In this document: positions 27,896 through 36,901 of the stretch, one piece after another | Position numbering within the stretch: position 1 is the first letter of the stretch | Layout of the letters: every line of letters begins with the position of its first letter | Assembly: GCF_002994655.1 (NCBI RefSeq) | Contig: NZ_PPDL01000009.1 | Coordinates: forward strand, 62,001-126,000 | DNA: 64,000 nucleotides | Source: Corynebacterium sp. 13CS0277 | GTDB lineage: Bacteria; Actinomycetota; Actinomycetes; Mycobacteriales; Mycobacteriaceae | Direction: 5' to 3' | The notes under the pieces: generated by a model | Told to the model about the DNA's origin: nothing | Database searches by the model: none | The model's input: the letters and a program-made list of their open reading frames with translations, nothing else | Position numbers and translations under genes: made by a program

Positions 27896-29047
27896 TTAGG
27901 CGGGTGCCTGCACCGCCAAGGATCGTCGACCCACCAGCGCTGCGACGAGGAGGAGAGCGACGCAGCCGGCCGCAATCCACACCGGGAGGACCGCCACACC
28001 GAGGGCCATGCCGGTGCCTTCCCCGAGGGCGACCACCAGCTGGCGGCCCTGGACGGCACTCATGGACGTCGGGAACGGCATCGACAGCATGGTGGCGTCG
28101 ACCATGGGGATGAACAAGGCCTCCGCGAAGGAAAACACGACGATGGCGATGAAGGGCTGCACCGCAATGAGGAGCACCGCGAGGACGAACACCAGTGGGG
28201 AGGCGAGCAGCTGGTAGCCGTGGCTGATACCCCGGGCGCGCGCCCGCGAAGAGACGGCCGTCGCGACGGGTTGCAGCACGATGACCGCGATCGCATTAAT
28301 TGCGTACACCGCGCCCCGCAGCAGCGGATTGTCGTAGGCGTCGTGCACCGCGACCGCGATGGAGGAGAACAGCTGCCCGTAGAGGATGTAGCCGGCGAAC
28401 ACGGCCGCAGCGACCGCGAGGACCGCCCGCGAGCGGAACGACCCCAACACATCCCGCACGAACGACGGTCGCGTCTGGCTGGGGGTGGGGCGGGCGTGGG
28501 TGCCCAGCACGAGCACCGGAACGGCTGCCGCGAGCAGGTAGCAGCAGCCCGCGCCGAGGAAAATGACCGATTGGCCGTGGCCGAAGACGATGTTGCCCAC
28601 GACGGGCCCGACGCCGGCCGCCACGTTGACCGCGACGTTGATAGCACTGAACACCGCGAGCTTGGCGTCCGCGTCAGGCACAGTGTCAGCCACGTACAGC
28701 CGCACGGCGGAGCCGTTGCAGTTGATACCCGCGCCGGCGAGCATCAACGCCACCACGACAACTACTGCGGGGACGTCCATGCTGAGCAGCAGGAAGGAGC
28801 ATCCGGCGAGCAGTAGGCCGACGGTCATCGACCAGGCGTAGGGCACCCGGGACAACACCGAGCCCAGCAGCAGCACACTGGCGCGCACGGACACCCCGAA
28901 GGCTGCCAGCGCACATGCCGAGTACACAGGGCCGTAGCTGTCCGGCAGCCACACCGCGAGCAGCGGCATGATGGCGAAGTAGCCCAGGTGTGACAGGAAG
29001 TAGTCCGCGACGAAGGCGCGGGTGGTGCGGGCACGCAGCGTGGCCAT
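27896..29047 (-). CDS. MFS transporter (candidate peptide exporter)
   Basis: A 383-residue membrane protein with about twelve hydrophobic segments and the two-halves layout of the major facilitator superfamily. It resembles the exporter group that travels with ATP-grasp ligase genes (for example BacE with BacD in bacilysin producers); this comparison is from context and general features, not from a diagnostic motif. It lies 190 bp upstream of the two-module ligase in the same direction, so export of the ligase product, and self-protection, are the likely roles. The ATG follows AGAAGGAGGGCGG. Confidence 0.8.
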   Translation of the reverse strand: MATLRARTTRAFVADYFLSHLGYFAIMPLLAVWLPDSYGPVYSACALAAFGVSVRASVLLLGSVLSRVPYAWSMTVGLLLAGCSFLLLSMDVPAVVVVVALMLAGAGINCNGSAVRLYVADTVPDADAKLAVFSAINVAVNVAAGVGPVVGNIVFGHGQSVIFLGAGCCYLLAAAVPVLVLGTHARPTPSQTRPSFVRDVLGSFRSRAVLAVAAAVFAGYILYGQLFSSIAVAVHDAYDNPLLRGAVYAINAIAVIVLQPVATAVSSRARARGISHGYQLLASPLVFVLAVLLIAVQPFIAIVVFSFAEALFIPMVDATMLSMPFPTSMSAVQGRQLVVALGEGTGMALGVAVLPVWIAAGCVALLLVAALVGRRSLAVQAPA

Positions 29048-29395
29048 CCGCCCTCCTTCTGTCGTGTGCGGCGCGGGGCAGCTCGTCGCACGCGCCGTGT
29101 CGTCGTCTGTGCGGACCTGCCGAACGGACCAGGACCGGACAATATTGTGACCAAGCTATCACCAGCCCATAGAGACCCACAACACACACCAATCGGCAGC
29201 CGGCCACCCTCACAGCACACTGTTCCCCACATCAGATGTGCAGCCAGCACGGACGAGGAGTTTCCCCGCACGCCACCCCAGAGGCACAGCCCACGCGAAG
29301 GCGCACCCCACCCCCACGCGCTACCCCCATCTGGGGGCGCAGGGTGCACACACGACCGGTGTCCGCCCCGCACCCTCGCAGAAAACAGCCGACGA
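29048..29395. other. intergenic region upstream of the MFS gene
   Basis: 348 bp. Should contain the promoter of the transporter-ligase operon. A palindrome at 29139-29148 is the only distinct element. A small CCCCC/GGGGG hairpin near 29324-29337 lies 59-72 nt past the lipoprotein stop and may end that transcript. Confidence 0.45.
29139..29148. promoter_or_regulatory. candidate operator palindrome ACAATATTGT
   Basis: A perfect 10-bp AT-rich palindrome, set in GGAC...GACC, in an otherwise GC-rich stretch about 92-101 bp upstream of the MFS start. Could be a repressor site for the transporter-ligase operon. Confidence 0.3.
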
Positions 29396-30157
29396 CTAGA
29401 CGAGCTTGAGGAAGTAGCTGCTCTGCACCACGTCGCCTACCCGCAGATCGGACTCGGGCGCGAAATCGTAGCCGACAGTGACGACGAGGTACTCCACCTC
29501 GGCGGGCACCGCAACGTGGAAGCTGGTGTTGCACGCATCGAATTCCGCGCGTTGCGGATCCTGGCCCAGCATCTCCACGAAGGCGGGTGCGCTCTCACCG
29601 GGGGTGGGGCGCTCAGCAAAGCCGAAGAGGGTGGCCTCCGCAATGGCATAGCGGGCGCGAGAGGCAAGGCTGAAGACCTCGGCGCGGGGCACTTCCGCCC
29701 AGCGGGGCGAGGACGAATCATCACGATCCAGCTCAGTCCCCCACTCGACGACGTCAGCCACGACGGGTGCGGCATCCCCCACCCGCAGGCCGGGCACCGC
29801 ATCCGTCCATGCGGGATCCACCGCACTGGCGGACTCCTCCCCTTGCGCGCACTCGGCGAAGTTCTCCGCCGCCGTCACGTCGGCGAGCATCTCGCCACCC
29901 CAATCGCGATCGAGTGGGTTCATCGGTTCAGCCTCCCATTCTGGGCCACCACCGGCCCCTGGTGCGTAGATCGTGCCCCCGGGCGGCGTCGGCAAGAGTT
30001 CCGCGTAGGCGCAGCCAGAAACCGTGGCAACACAGCAGAGTGCTGCCACCACGCCCAGCATCCGCCGCGACGCACCCGTACGCGTACCCGACGCCGGGCG
30101 CCGGCTGCATGCGTCAGCGGGCAGAGGTTCACCGGGGAAGAATTCATAGGTCGCCAC
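29396..30157 (-). CDS. hypothetical lipoprotein
   Basis: A 253-residue protein not recognised as a known family. A basic n-region and hydrophobic core end in the lipobox VSGC (Cys49), so the mature protein is expected to be lipid-anchored outside the membrane. The mature part is acidic and Pro/Ala-rich at first, then has alpha/beta-like segments (VSFHVAVP-like region and VEYLVVTVGYDF). The GTG start chosen has GGAAAGG about 11 bases upstream; an earlier GTG four codons before lies directly on that sequence. It stands between the ligase cluster and rplE with gaps on both sides. Confidence 0.65.
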   Translation of the reverse strand: MATYEFFPGEPLPADACSRRPASGTRTGASRRMLGVVAALCCVATVSGCAYAELLPTPPGGTIYAPGAGGGPEWEAEPMNPLDRDWGGEMLADVTAAENFAECAQGEESASAVDPAWTDAVPGLRVGDAAPVVADVVEWGTELDRDDSSSPRWAEVPRAEVFSLASRARYAIAEATLFGFAERPTPGESAPAFVEMLGQDPQRAEFDACNTSFHVAVPAEVEYLVVTVGYDFAPESDLRVGDVVQSSYFLKLV

Positions 30158-30470
30158 GGCGGGATTCACCTTTCCAGTGGGCTCGCCCCACAGGCCGCAT
30201 CGTCGACCGCCTGCGAGGTCAGCGCGGTGGCGCTGACGCCGCACACTCTAACACCACCCCTCGCCTGCTCCCCACGCGCGAGGGACCCGCCACCCCCGCC
30301 GCTTCCCCCTTGAACCTGCCCGAACGCGCCGGCGTACTACCCCACGTGCCACGCCACGCACGCAACGCCCCGCCCCTCGCGCCAACACACCCCAGGCACG
30401 ACGAAACCCCGGCGCACACTGTGCAGCCGGGGCCGAATCTCCTCACCTCATGGGGTGAGTGACGAAGTAT
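30158..30470. other. intergenic region rplE-lipoprotein
   Basis: 313 bp. Contains the rplE terminator and, next to the stop codon, a second small stem (CTCACC/GGTGAG, 30443-30459). No gene seen. Confidence 0.5.
30404..30432 (-). terminator. intrinsic terminator of rplN-rplX-rplE
   Basis: Stem CCCCGGC-GCAC / GTGC-a-GCCGGGG with one bulged base and a 3-nt loop, followed on the minus strand by TTTCG. It starts about 38 nt after the rplE stop codon. Confidence 0.6.
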
Positions 30471-31025
30471 TTACTTCTTGAAGGGGAAGCCCAGCTCGCG
30501 GAGCAGCGCACGACCCTCATCGTCGTTGGTGGCGGTGGTGACCACGGTGATGTCCATACCGCGCGGACGATCAACCTTGTCCACGTCGATTTCGTAGAAC
30601 ATGGTCTGCTCGTTCAGGCCGAAGGTGTAGTTACCGTGGCCGTCGAACTGCTGATCAGACAGGCCGCGGAAGTCACGAATACGCGGGAGAGCGACAGTCA
30701 GGAGACGGTCGAGGAACTCCCACATGCGGTCGCCACGCAGGGTGACGCGGGCGCCGATCGGCATGCCCTCACGCAGCTTGAAGTTAGCGATGGACTTCTT
30801 CGCGCGACGCATCTGCGGCTTCTGACCGGTGATGAGGGTCAGGTCCTCGAGTGCGCCGTTGATGAGCTTGGAGTCGCGGGCAGCGTCGCCGACACCCATG
30901 TTGACGACGACCTTGGTCACGCCGGGGATCTGCATGACGTTGTCGTAGCCGAACTCTTTGTTGAGGTTCGCGCGGATTTCCTCGCGGTAGCGGGTCTTCA
31001 GACGCGGAGTGTAGTTCTCGCTCAT
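30471..31025 (-). CDS. rplE: 50S ribosomal protein L5
   Basis: A 184-residue 5S rRNA-binding protein. Begins [17 protein letters not shown]; this ATG is the family start, one base after the rplX stop. Typical segments: [41 protein letters not shown], and the C-terminal [19 protein letters not shown]. It is the last gene of this three-gene segment and is followed by a terminator, confirming that the cluster ends here. rpsN (S14), usually next, is absent. Confidence 0.98.
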   Translation of the reverse strand: MSENYTPRLKTRYREEIRANLNKEFGYDNVMQIPGVTKVVVNMGVGDAARDSKLINGALEDLTLITGQKPQMRRAKKSIANFKLREGMPIGARVTLRGDRMWEFLDRLLTVALPRIRDFRGLSDQQFDGHGNYTFGLNEQTMFYEIDVDKVDRPRGMDITVVTTATNDDEGRALLRELGFPFKK

Positions 31026-31026
31026 G

Positions 31027-31341
31027 TTAGATGTCCTTCCCGTTGCGGCGGGAGATACGAACGCGCTTGCCGTTCTCATCCACACGGTAGCCCACGCGGG
31101 TGGGGTTGCCGTCGGAGTCCAGAACCATCACGTTCGACACGTGGATGGGGGCTTCCTGGGTCACGATGCCGCCGGACTCAGCGCCACGCTCGGGGGCGGA
31201 GTTGGCAACGTGCTTCTTGATGCGGTTCACACCTTCGACGAGGACCTTCTCGGTCTTCGGGAACGCCTGAATGACCTTACCCTTAGCACCCTTGTCCGGG
31301 CCGGAGATGACGAGGACCATATCGCCCTTGTGGATCTTCAT
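31027..31341 (-). CDS. rplX: 50S ribosomal protein L24
   Basis: A 104-residue assembly-initiator protein with the KOW motif near the N-terminus ([21 protein letters not shown]). Its start follows the rplN stop without a gap, so the two are coupled. Normal length. Confidence 0.98.
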   Translation of the reverse strand: MKIHKGDMVLVISGPDKGAKGKVIQAFPKTEKVLVEGVNRIKKHVANSAPERGAESGGIVTQEAPIHVSNVMVLDSDGNPTRVGYRVDENGKRVRISRRNGKDI

Positions 31342-31710
31342 TTAGATAACCTCCGGTGCCAGCGAAACGATCTTCATGAACTTCTTGTCGCGAAGCTCAC
31401 GAGCGACGGGGCCGAAGATACGGGTGCCCTTGGGCTCGTTGTCGTTCTTGATGATGACGGCAGCGTTCTCGTCGAAGCGGATGTAGGAGCCGTCGGCACG
31501 ACGGGTTTCCTTCTTCGCGCGAACGACGACAGCCTTGACGATCTCGCCAGCCTTGACGTTGCCGCCCGGGGTGGCTTCCTTCACGGTGGCGACGATGACG
31601 TCACCGATACCAGCGAAGCGTCGGGTGGAGCCGCCGAGAACGCGGATGCACAGAATCTCTCGTGCACCAGTGTTGTCGGCAACCCGCAGACGCGATTCCT
31701 GCTGAATCAT
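31342..31710 (-). CDS. rplN: 50S ribosomal protein L14
   Basis: A 122-residue large-subunit protein with the typical [20 protein letters not shown] start and the [18 protein letters not shown] end. First gene of the rplN-rplX-rplE segment; the ATG has AGGAG upstream. The 620-bp region upstream, next to a gene on the other strand, must hold its promoter. Confidence 0.98.
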   Translation of the reverse strand: MIQQESRLRVADNTGAREILCIRVLGGSTRRFAGIGDVIVATVKEATPGGNVKAGEIVKAVVVRAKKETRRADGSYIRFDENAAVIIKNDNEPKGTRIFGPVARELRDKKFMKIVSLAPEVI

Positions 31711-32332
31711 GGGTCTCCTGACCTGGTGGTTGTATGCGCGTCAGATTTCCGTCCTGAACACGCGCGGTCTTGAAAACGTTGGCCTCAACAACTCCGCCGC
31801 AGCGGCACCGGACAGATACGACCGCACACTCACGGTGTGGGGTGTGCCGGAGGGTCTCGCGCGGGGTGCCGGAAACTGCACGCACCACGCGACCTGTTGG
31901 AAGCAACCCAAGCATTAAACCACTTGCGCACCTGCCGAGCAACCCGGCCGAGCAGCATCACAGCCCGGCACCCGCCAGGTCACACCGCACCCACAGACCT
32001 CCACTCCCCCACTCATCGCCGCAGGTGCATACGGCTGCGCGCCCGCTTGTAGGCCGCTAGGGTGGGTGCCACGACAACCGCTGTCGCTTTTCGCAGACGG
32101 TGGTCGCCACGGCAGCGCCGGTGGCGGTTGGTTCCCAGCTGACTGGCGGTGCCCATCGCTCATGTCACTGGTGGCGCCCATCGCTGCGGTGTCGTTATCG
32201 TGCACCATCCCCGTGTTGATCTTGTCGATCTTCTTCCCCCCTTCTATGGAGGTATCACCATGTTCCCCCCCGCATCCCACTCCCGGGCCCGCGCGGCCCG
32301 CGACTGACCGCCCCGCCGACAGGAGTGACGCG
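31711..32332. other. divergent intergenic region rplN / membrane protein
   Basis: 622 bp. Must hold the rplN promoter (minus) and probably that of the membrane protein gene (plus). A TTGTTG lies about 75 nt before rplN but no matching -10 was found. The right end carries a short ORF with a strong ribosome-binding site (32260-32307). Confidence 0.45.
32260..32307 (+). CDS. short ORF (15 codons), possible leader peptide
   Basis: ATG seven bases after GGAGG, encoding MFPPASHSRARAARD. No family expected at this length. Its ribosome-binding site is better than that of the main gene downstream. It may be translated as a leader; or the match may be chance. Confidence 0.3.
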   Translation: MFPPASHSRARAARD

Positions 32333-32362
32333 ATGAGGCACAGTATGACCCCGCCCCTGTAG
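32333..32362 (+). pseudogene. in-frame ATG with strong RBS stopped by TAG: cut-off 5' end or leader of the next gene
   Basis: ATG eight bases after AGGAG, encoding MRHSMTPPL and then TAG. The reading frame is the same as that of the membrane protein gene, which goes on three codons later from a GTG. Either the true start has been lost by a nonsense change, or this is a short coupled leader. Confidence 0.4.
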
Positions 32363-32371
32363 GGCCTGGGC

Positions 32372-34021
32372 GTGGCCCTGCTGTTGGCGGTGTACCTGCA
32401 GACCGCGGGCGACGTAGTGCCGGCAGTGTGGACGCTGCTGTCCGGGGTGCCGACGGCACTGGCGGCGCTCTCGCTGGGCTGGGTGGCTGACCGCTGGGCC
32501 CGCGCACGCGGCTACGTGGCCGTCATGTGGGCGGCGATCAGCCTCGTGGTGGTCGGTCTGGTGGGCAGCGTGTTTGTCACTGGCGGTCTGCCGTTCTTCA
32601 CCATCGGTGTGGCCTTGGCGTTCACGACGCTGCTTCTGCCACTGTCCCGTCGGGTGCTGCTCCTCCTCGGCTGCGGGGTGCTCATCGTGTGGGCGCTCAC
32701 CGCACTGGGCGACGCCTCGGTGATGAGTAACGTGGCGAACCTGTTCCAGCTGGACACCTCGGCGCAGAACTACGGCCACACGACCTGGCTGGCACTGATG
32801 CCGGCGGGCGTGGTGCTGTCCCGGGGGTTGCTCCCCGGTGTGGGGGCCGGTCGTGACGCCGGCGACGCGGACGAGGCTGAGCATTCCGCATCGTCCGCCA
32901 CCGGCACGTCGGTGGAGGACCCTGCGGCGTGGTCGCGCTTCGCCCGCTGGGCGGTGCCGCTCGGCGTGGTGGCCGTGGCCGCGAAGGCGGGCCTGCTGCT
33001 GACCTCCGCCGGTGCGAGCGTGGCGGCCAGTACCGGCTTCCAGCGCCTCGCGGAGGCATTCCACTCCACCCCGTATGGCTACGCCCGCGGTTTCGTCGCC
33101 TACCTGCCCGGGAGCGGTGGCGTGCCGGATCTTGTTCTTGAGGGAGCAATTGCCCTCGGCGTGCTGGGAGTAGCTGCGGCACTCCTGGCGCGCACGCCTC
33201 GCCGCACTGCGCCATCCGCCGACGCCGCGGACGGGGAGAATCCCCCGACGCGGCCGCTGCTGGTGCAGGTCGGCGCGATGGCCGCCTCCTTGTTCGTGCT
33301 GCACACCATCATCGTGCAGGCCGTCATCGCGTTGACGCCCAACGACCTGGTTCTCAACTCCGAGGGTGTCGTGGTTGCCAACTCCGAGGATGTCAGCGTG
33401 CAGGAGCCCATCGACCCCGTCTGGTACTACACCGACGACGAGGATGCCGCGCTGGAGAACTCCCAGTACGAGCAGTTCCTGGGGCTGCTGCGGCAGCGGC
33501 TGGACGCCATTCCCGCGCACGACATGACGCCGAAGGAGATGGCCGTGGTGCTGTCTCTCGGGCAGCGCACCGTGGCGACCGCAAACACCTGGATGGACAC
33601 CATCGAAACCCCCGTGCCGAATGATCTCACCGCCGTCGATGGTCTTCCCACCCTCGCGGAACAGACCCGTGAGGAGCTGCTCGCAGCGAAAGACTTGAGG
33701 GAGGTGCTCGCCATTGGCGAGCGCGCGGAGCGCAGCACCTACGACCTGGTGGGCGCCTATTGGCGCGCCCACGGCCGCCCCGATCTGGCGGACGTGTACA
33801 CCTCCTCGGGGGATCCTGCCGCCGACTATGAGGCCACCGCGTACCCCGCGGCCGCCGCCGCTGGCCCGGGTGTGGCCTGGTGGCGGTTCTTCGTCGACGC
33901 AGCCCTGCTGCTGGTGGTGGCGTGGGTGGCCCGTGCCCGCGCACTGCGCGGCCCTCTGGAGGCCCTGTGCGCCCGCATCACCCCGCGCAGCAGCACCCCC
34001 GGCGCCGACGCAGAGATATAG
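32372..34021 (+). CDS. polytopic membrane protein with extracytoplasmic domain (paralogue of the gene at 45333)
   Basis: A 549-residue protein of unknown family. Layout: four or five hydrophobic segments (1-160), an acidic Ala/Ser-rich cytoplasmic linker (about 160-185), two or three more segments around the motif GYARGFVAYLPGSGG (236-250), a segment near 290-310, a large hydrophilic domain (about 315-495), and one last membrane helix (about 500-525). The product encoded at 45333 has the same layout and motif, so they form a paralogous pair. The GTG start has AGGG seven bases upstream, but a much better ATG start 39 bases earlier runs into an in-frame TAG, so the N-terminus is uncertain. Confidence 0.65.
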   Translation: MALLLAVYLQTAGDVVPAVWTLLSGVPTALAALSLGWVADRWARARGYVAVMWAAISLVVVGLVGSVFVTGGLPFFTIGVALAFTTLLLPLSRRVLLLLGCGVLIVWALTALGDASVMSNVANLFQLDTSAQNYGHTTWLALMPAGVVLSRGLLPGVGAGRDAGDADEAEHSASSATGTSVEDPAAWSRFARWAVPLGVVAVAAKAGLLLTSAGASVAASTGFQRLAEAFHSTPYGYARGFVAYLPGSGGVPDLVLEGAIALGVLGVAAALLARTPRRTAPSADAADGENPPTRPLLVQVGAMAASLFVLHTIIVQAVIALTPNDLVLNSEGVVVANSEDVSVQEPIDPVWYYTDDEDAALENSQYEQFLGLLRQRLDAIPAHDMTPKEMAVVLSLGQRTVATANTWMDTIETPVPNDLTAVDGLPTLAEQTREELLAAKDLREVLAIGERAERSTYDLVGAYWRAHGRPDLADVYTSSGDPAADYEATAYPAAAAAGPGVAWWRFFVDAALLLVVAWVARARALRGPLEALCARITPRSSTPGADAEI

Positions 34022-34035
34022 ATACAGCCCCGAGA

Positions 34036-34074
34036 CCGACAGGTACGTCAGATAAGTACTGCCGACAGATACGT
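34036..34074. repeat. two 13-bp direct repeats, period 26
   Basis: CCGACAGGTACGT and CCGACAGATACGT differ at one base and start 26 bp apart, just past the membrane protein stop codon. Function unknown. Confidence 0.45.
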
Positions 34075-34228
34075 ACTCACATACTTCAGTATCGAGCCAG
34101 CTTCGAGCAGACTCGCAGCGGCTTCGCAGCGAACCCCCGCAGCACAGACCTCCCGCACAGGCGAACGCGAAGAGGAAAGAGGAAGAGGCACCCCCTCACG
34201 CGAGGAAGCGACAGCGCCAGCCGTTTCA

Positions 34229-34260
34229 GGCCCCGCACTCCCCCGTGGAGACGCGGGGCC
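34229..34260. terminator. possible bidirectional hairpin
   Basis: Perfect 8-bp stem GGCCCCGC/GCGGGGCC with a 16-nt loop between the convergent genes. No T-run on either strand. Confidence 0.3.
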
Positions 34261-34383
34261 GTGGGCTTTCTGGCTGAAGCCCCGCGCGTGCACGCCCACC
34301 TGCCCACTCACGAGTCATCCTGCACTCCTGTCATGCCGGCCCCTCGTGTCACGACGACACAACGCCGCACCATCCATAACCCG

Positions 34384-35721
34384 TTAGGGTGCTGCATCCT
34401 CCCCGGCGGCGTCGGCGTCCACATCCTCGTCGGCTCGCGCGACGGCTGGCACGTCCGGCTGCTCCGGGAGTGCGCGCACCGGGCGGGCAGGGGCCTCGGG
34501 CTCGGGGCGCGGGCCGCGCCCACCAGTGCTCTCCTGCGGGTCACCCCCGGCCTGCGGGCCGTCCCCGGGTGGGAGTGGCTCGTTCTGGGGCTGCGGGCGC
34601 TGGACACCGCCGGCTGTTGCGGGGTCCTGTGGTGCGGGGTCAGTCCCCGGCCCAGGAGCAGTGCCCGGCACGGGGCCAGTGCCGCCGACACCCGGGGTGG
34701 TCCCGGGGTCCCCGGGATTGGGATTTCCGGGACTGGAGTCCGGTGCGGGTGTTGGCTCCACGGTGGGCACCGTCTCCTGGGCGGGCGACTGGGTCGTCGT
34801 GGTGTCCACGTCAGCCCAGGGATCGTCATCGTCGGCCGGGGTGGGTGTCGGCACGGCCGTCGGCGGCGCGGGCGTCGTCGCCCACGGGCTGGTTGCCCAC
34901 GCGCTCGTCGTCGGGGTGGCGGCACCTGGGGTGGCGGCAGGGGTTGCCGGTGTCGTGGCCACGGTGGGCCCGCCCGGGCGGGCCGGGGTCTGACCCGTCC
35001 CCTGGCTGTGGCCGGGGTTGTGCGGGCGGGCTTCGCACCATGCCGTCCAGCCGGTCGTCCCATCCGTGAACAGGGTCGCCCCCGGGGATTCCCCGCCGCG
35101 AGGGGAATTGAGGCAGCGCTCAATGACCTTGCCGACGAGGACTTGGGGTGCGGCGTGGGGATTGCTGCCGACGATGCCGATGGGGCCGTCGGCGGTCGGG
35201 GTGCGGACCGCCGACCGTGCGGGTTCTTCGGCGCTGGTGGGCCGGGCGGGTTCCGTTGCTGCCGCAGGATCGTGGACGGGTTCCCACACGCCACAGCCGT
35301 GGGATCGGAACGCCACATCACTTGCCAGGAGTGTCACCACGACGGGCTGGGTGCCGTCGCCGCGGGCCACAATATTATCGACGCCGTCATCCGCGGCCCC
35401 GAGGCGTTCCCAGTGGCAGTCCCCTAAGGGCTGTGCTGCCTGGTAGGTGCCGACGGGGATTTCAGCACCCACCCGGTAGGTTCCTTCCCCGAACACGGTG
35501 TCTTCACGGGCGCTCGTGCTGACTCCCGGGGCGGACGCCCCTGTCGATGTTCCCCCACCCCCGCAGGCACTGAGCACCCCGCCCAGGGCGCACAGCCCCA
35601 CCGCCACGCCCGTGCGCAGTGCGAACACCCGCAGGGTGTGCGCACCCCCTGCATGCGCCCGCAGGACAGCAGCACCCGGCACAACGTGGGGCGTGGGGGA
35701 AGACGAGGAAGAAGAAGTCAC
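34384..35721 (-). CDS. lipoprotein with GTYRVG-type domain and Pro/Thr-rich tail (paralogue of 42007)
   Basis: A 445-residue lipoprotein of unknown function. Lipobox LSAC with Cys53 after an unusually long N-terminus. A compact domain follows: GEGTYRVGAEIPVGTYQAA, a Cys-containing CHWERLG, and FRSHGCGVWEPV. A second block (ADGPIGIVGSN to GATLFTDGTTGWTAWC) comes later. Both blocks recur in the lipoprotein encoded at 42007. The last about 190 residues are Pro/Thr/Ala/Gly-rich and probably disordered, like a cell-wall-spanning tail; it is absent from the paralogue. The GTG start follows AGGAATT. Confidence 0.7.
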   Translation of the reverse strand: MTSSSSSSPTPHVVPGAAVLRAHAGGAHTLRVFALRTGVAVGLCALGGVLSACGGGGTSTGASAPGVSTSAREDTVFGEGTYRVGAEIPVGTYQAAQPLGDCHWERLGAADDGVDNIVARGDGTQPVVVTLLASDVAFRSHGCGVWEPVHDPAAATEPARPTSAEEPARSAVRTPTADGPIGIVGSNPHAAPQVLVGKVIERCLNSPRGGESPGATLFTDGTTGWTAWCEARPHNPGHSQGTGQTPARPGGPTVATTPATPAATPGAATPTTSAWATSPWATTPAPPTAVPTPTPADDDDPWADVDTTTTQSPAQETVPTVEPTPAPDSSPGNPNPGDPGTTPGVGGTGPVPGTAPGPGTDPAPQDPATAGGVQRPQPQNEPLPPGDGPQAGGDPQESTGGRGPRPEPEAPARPVRALPEQPDVPAVARADEDVDADAAGEDAAP

Positions 35722-36514
35722 AACGGGCGGAATTCCTGGACTAGCGAGGACGGTGTGCGGACGCGACCACACCCCCGGCGGGCGAAACCCCGGCACGGGC
35801 ACCCCGGCAGTGAAGCACGACCGGTGTGTGAAGGTGCCTAGGGCGGGTGTGGTGGCCTGTGTGCGCAGTCTATGTGCTCTTCGGGTGTCCTTGCTACCCC
35901 TCACGCCCACGCAGCACCCACCGGACGACTATCAACGGCGACGCAGGAACACCACCCCGAGCAGCACCACCACCCCACACAACAGCGCGAACGTACTCCC
36001 AACACCGCCCACGACACCACGGCCCGCAGCGCCGTGTGCACACCCCCGATCCCCGGGGAGGCTTCAGGCTCCTGGTGTATTGCAACTCCTCGCCGTGCGG
36101 TCCCGCGGGGGCGCTGCACGTCTGGGGCCCGGGGGATACGACATCACGCGCCGTTGTGACGCGCGGGGATTCCTTGCGGCACCACACCGGCTCACACATC
36201 CCCCAACCGGGGGTAGAAAAGGCCTTTTCCCACGTGCTGTCCCACACACTGTTGACAGGCTCTGAGCACATCGTTAGCTTGTCAAACACGCCACCCACGG
36301 GGCAACGTCACCGTCACACACGTGCCTCGTGGCGGATCGAGTAGTCGGCCGGACCACGCACGCCGTGATCACGCGAAGCCAATTGTTGTCTCCTCCGCTG
36401 TGGTGGCCATCTATGGCTGTGCGGATGGCCCGATGCTGGGTGCACTGCGCAGTCAGGCGGCACGAATCACGCGTGCCGGCGTAGTTCTGACCACCGTTAT
36501 GATGCTGAGGAATT
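35722..36514. other. intergenic region with a plus-strand promoter
   Basis: 793 bp. Contains a perfect palindrome GAAAAGGCCTTTTC (36216-36229) and a good promoter at 36252-36280. No convincing gene. The stretch 36281-36514 may be a long leader of the small membrane protein or a separate small RNA. Confidence 0.5.
36252..36280 (+). promoter_or_regulatory. promoter TTGACA-17-TAGCTT
   Basis: A perfect -35 hexamer, 17-bp spacer and a TANNNT -10. The -35 (TTGACA) is mirrored by TGTCAA just after the -10, so an operator dyad may overlap the promoter. The next gene on this strand starts 235 bp downstream. Confidence 0.5.
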
Positions 36515-36790
36515 GTGGGTAGTCTCTTCTTTCCCATCGTCATCATGGGGTGCGGCACCGTGCTGTGCGCCACTGCGGTACCGGCCGCCCGTAGCGGCCG
36601 TGGAGACCACCCTTTGGTTAATCGCCACTCCACAGCGGCCGCCTGGTGGTTTGCTCTCGGAACGGTTGCCTATGGAGCCTCCGCCACCGCACTCATCCTG
36701 TCATTCCCGCAGGCAGTGGCGATCGGCTGCGGATTTCTTGGCTTCATCGCCTGTCTCGGCGGCTCCTTCCCCACGGAGAGAGACTCGTGA
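36515..36790 (+). CDS. small membrane protein
   Basis: A 91-residue protein with about three hydrophobic segments (3-22, 42-62, 66-84) and a charged tail TERDS. No family recognised. GTG start with GAGG five bases upstream. Its stop lies 111 bp before the converging HEPN-motif gene. Confidence 0.5.
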   Translation: MGSLFFPIVIMGCGTVLCATAVPAARSGRGDHPLVNRHSTAAAWWFALGTVAYGASATALILSFPQAVAIGCGFLGFIACLGGSFPTERDS

Positions 36791-36901
36791 CGTGCAGGAC
36801 TCGCCACAGCGCGCTGCGCGAGGCGCTGACACCTCTTTTTCTTTCACGGGGTCGTCATCACGGGGTGTGCGCCCCTCCCCGGGGCACAGCGAGGCGCAGC
36901 A

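Larger units (their letters stand above)
34022..34383. other. convergent intergenic region
   Basis: 362 bp between two genes that end here from both sides. Contains a direct repeat near 34036-34074 and a hairpin at 34229-34260. No gene seen. Confidence 0.5.

Noticed and set aside
32255..33772. Long minus-strand frame opposite the membrane protein at 32372
   Set aside because: Low-complexity Arg/His/Gly composition, no ribosome-binding site, and the plus-strand product has a sensible membrane topology shared with a paralogue.
34022..34383. Possible attachment site or small mobile element remnant from the 26-bp spaced repeats
   Set aside because: Only two short copies, no integrase or transposase nearby; kept only as a direct repeat.
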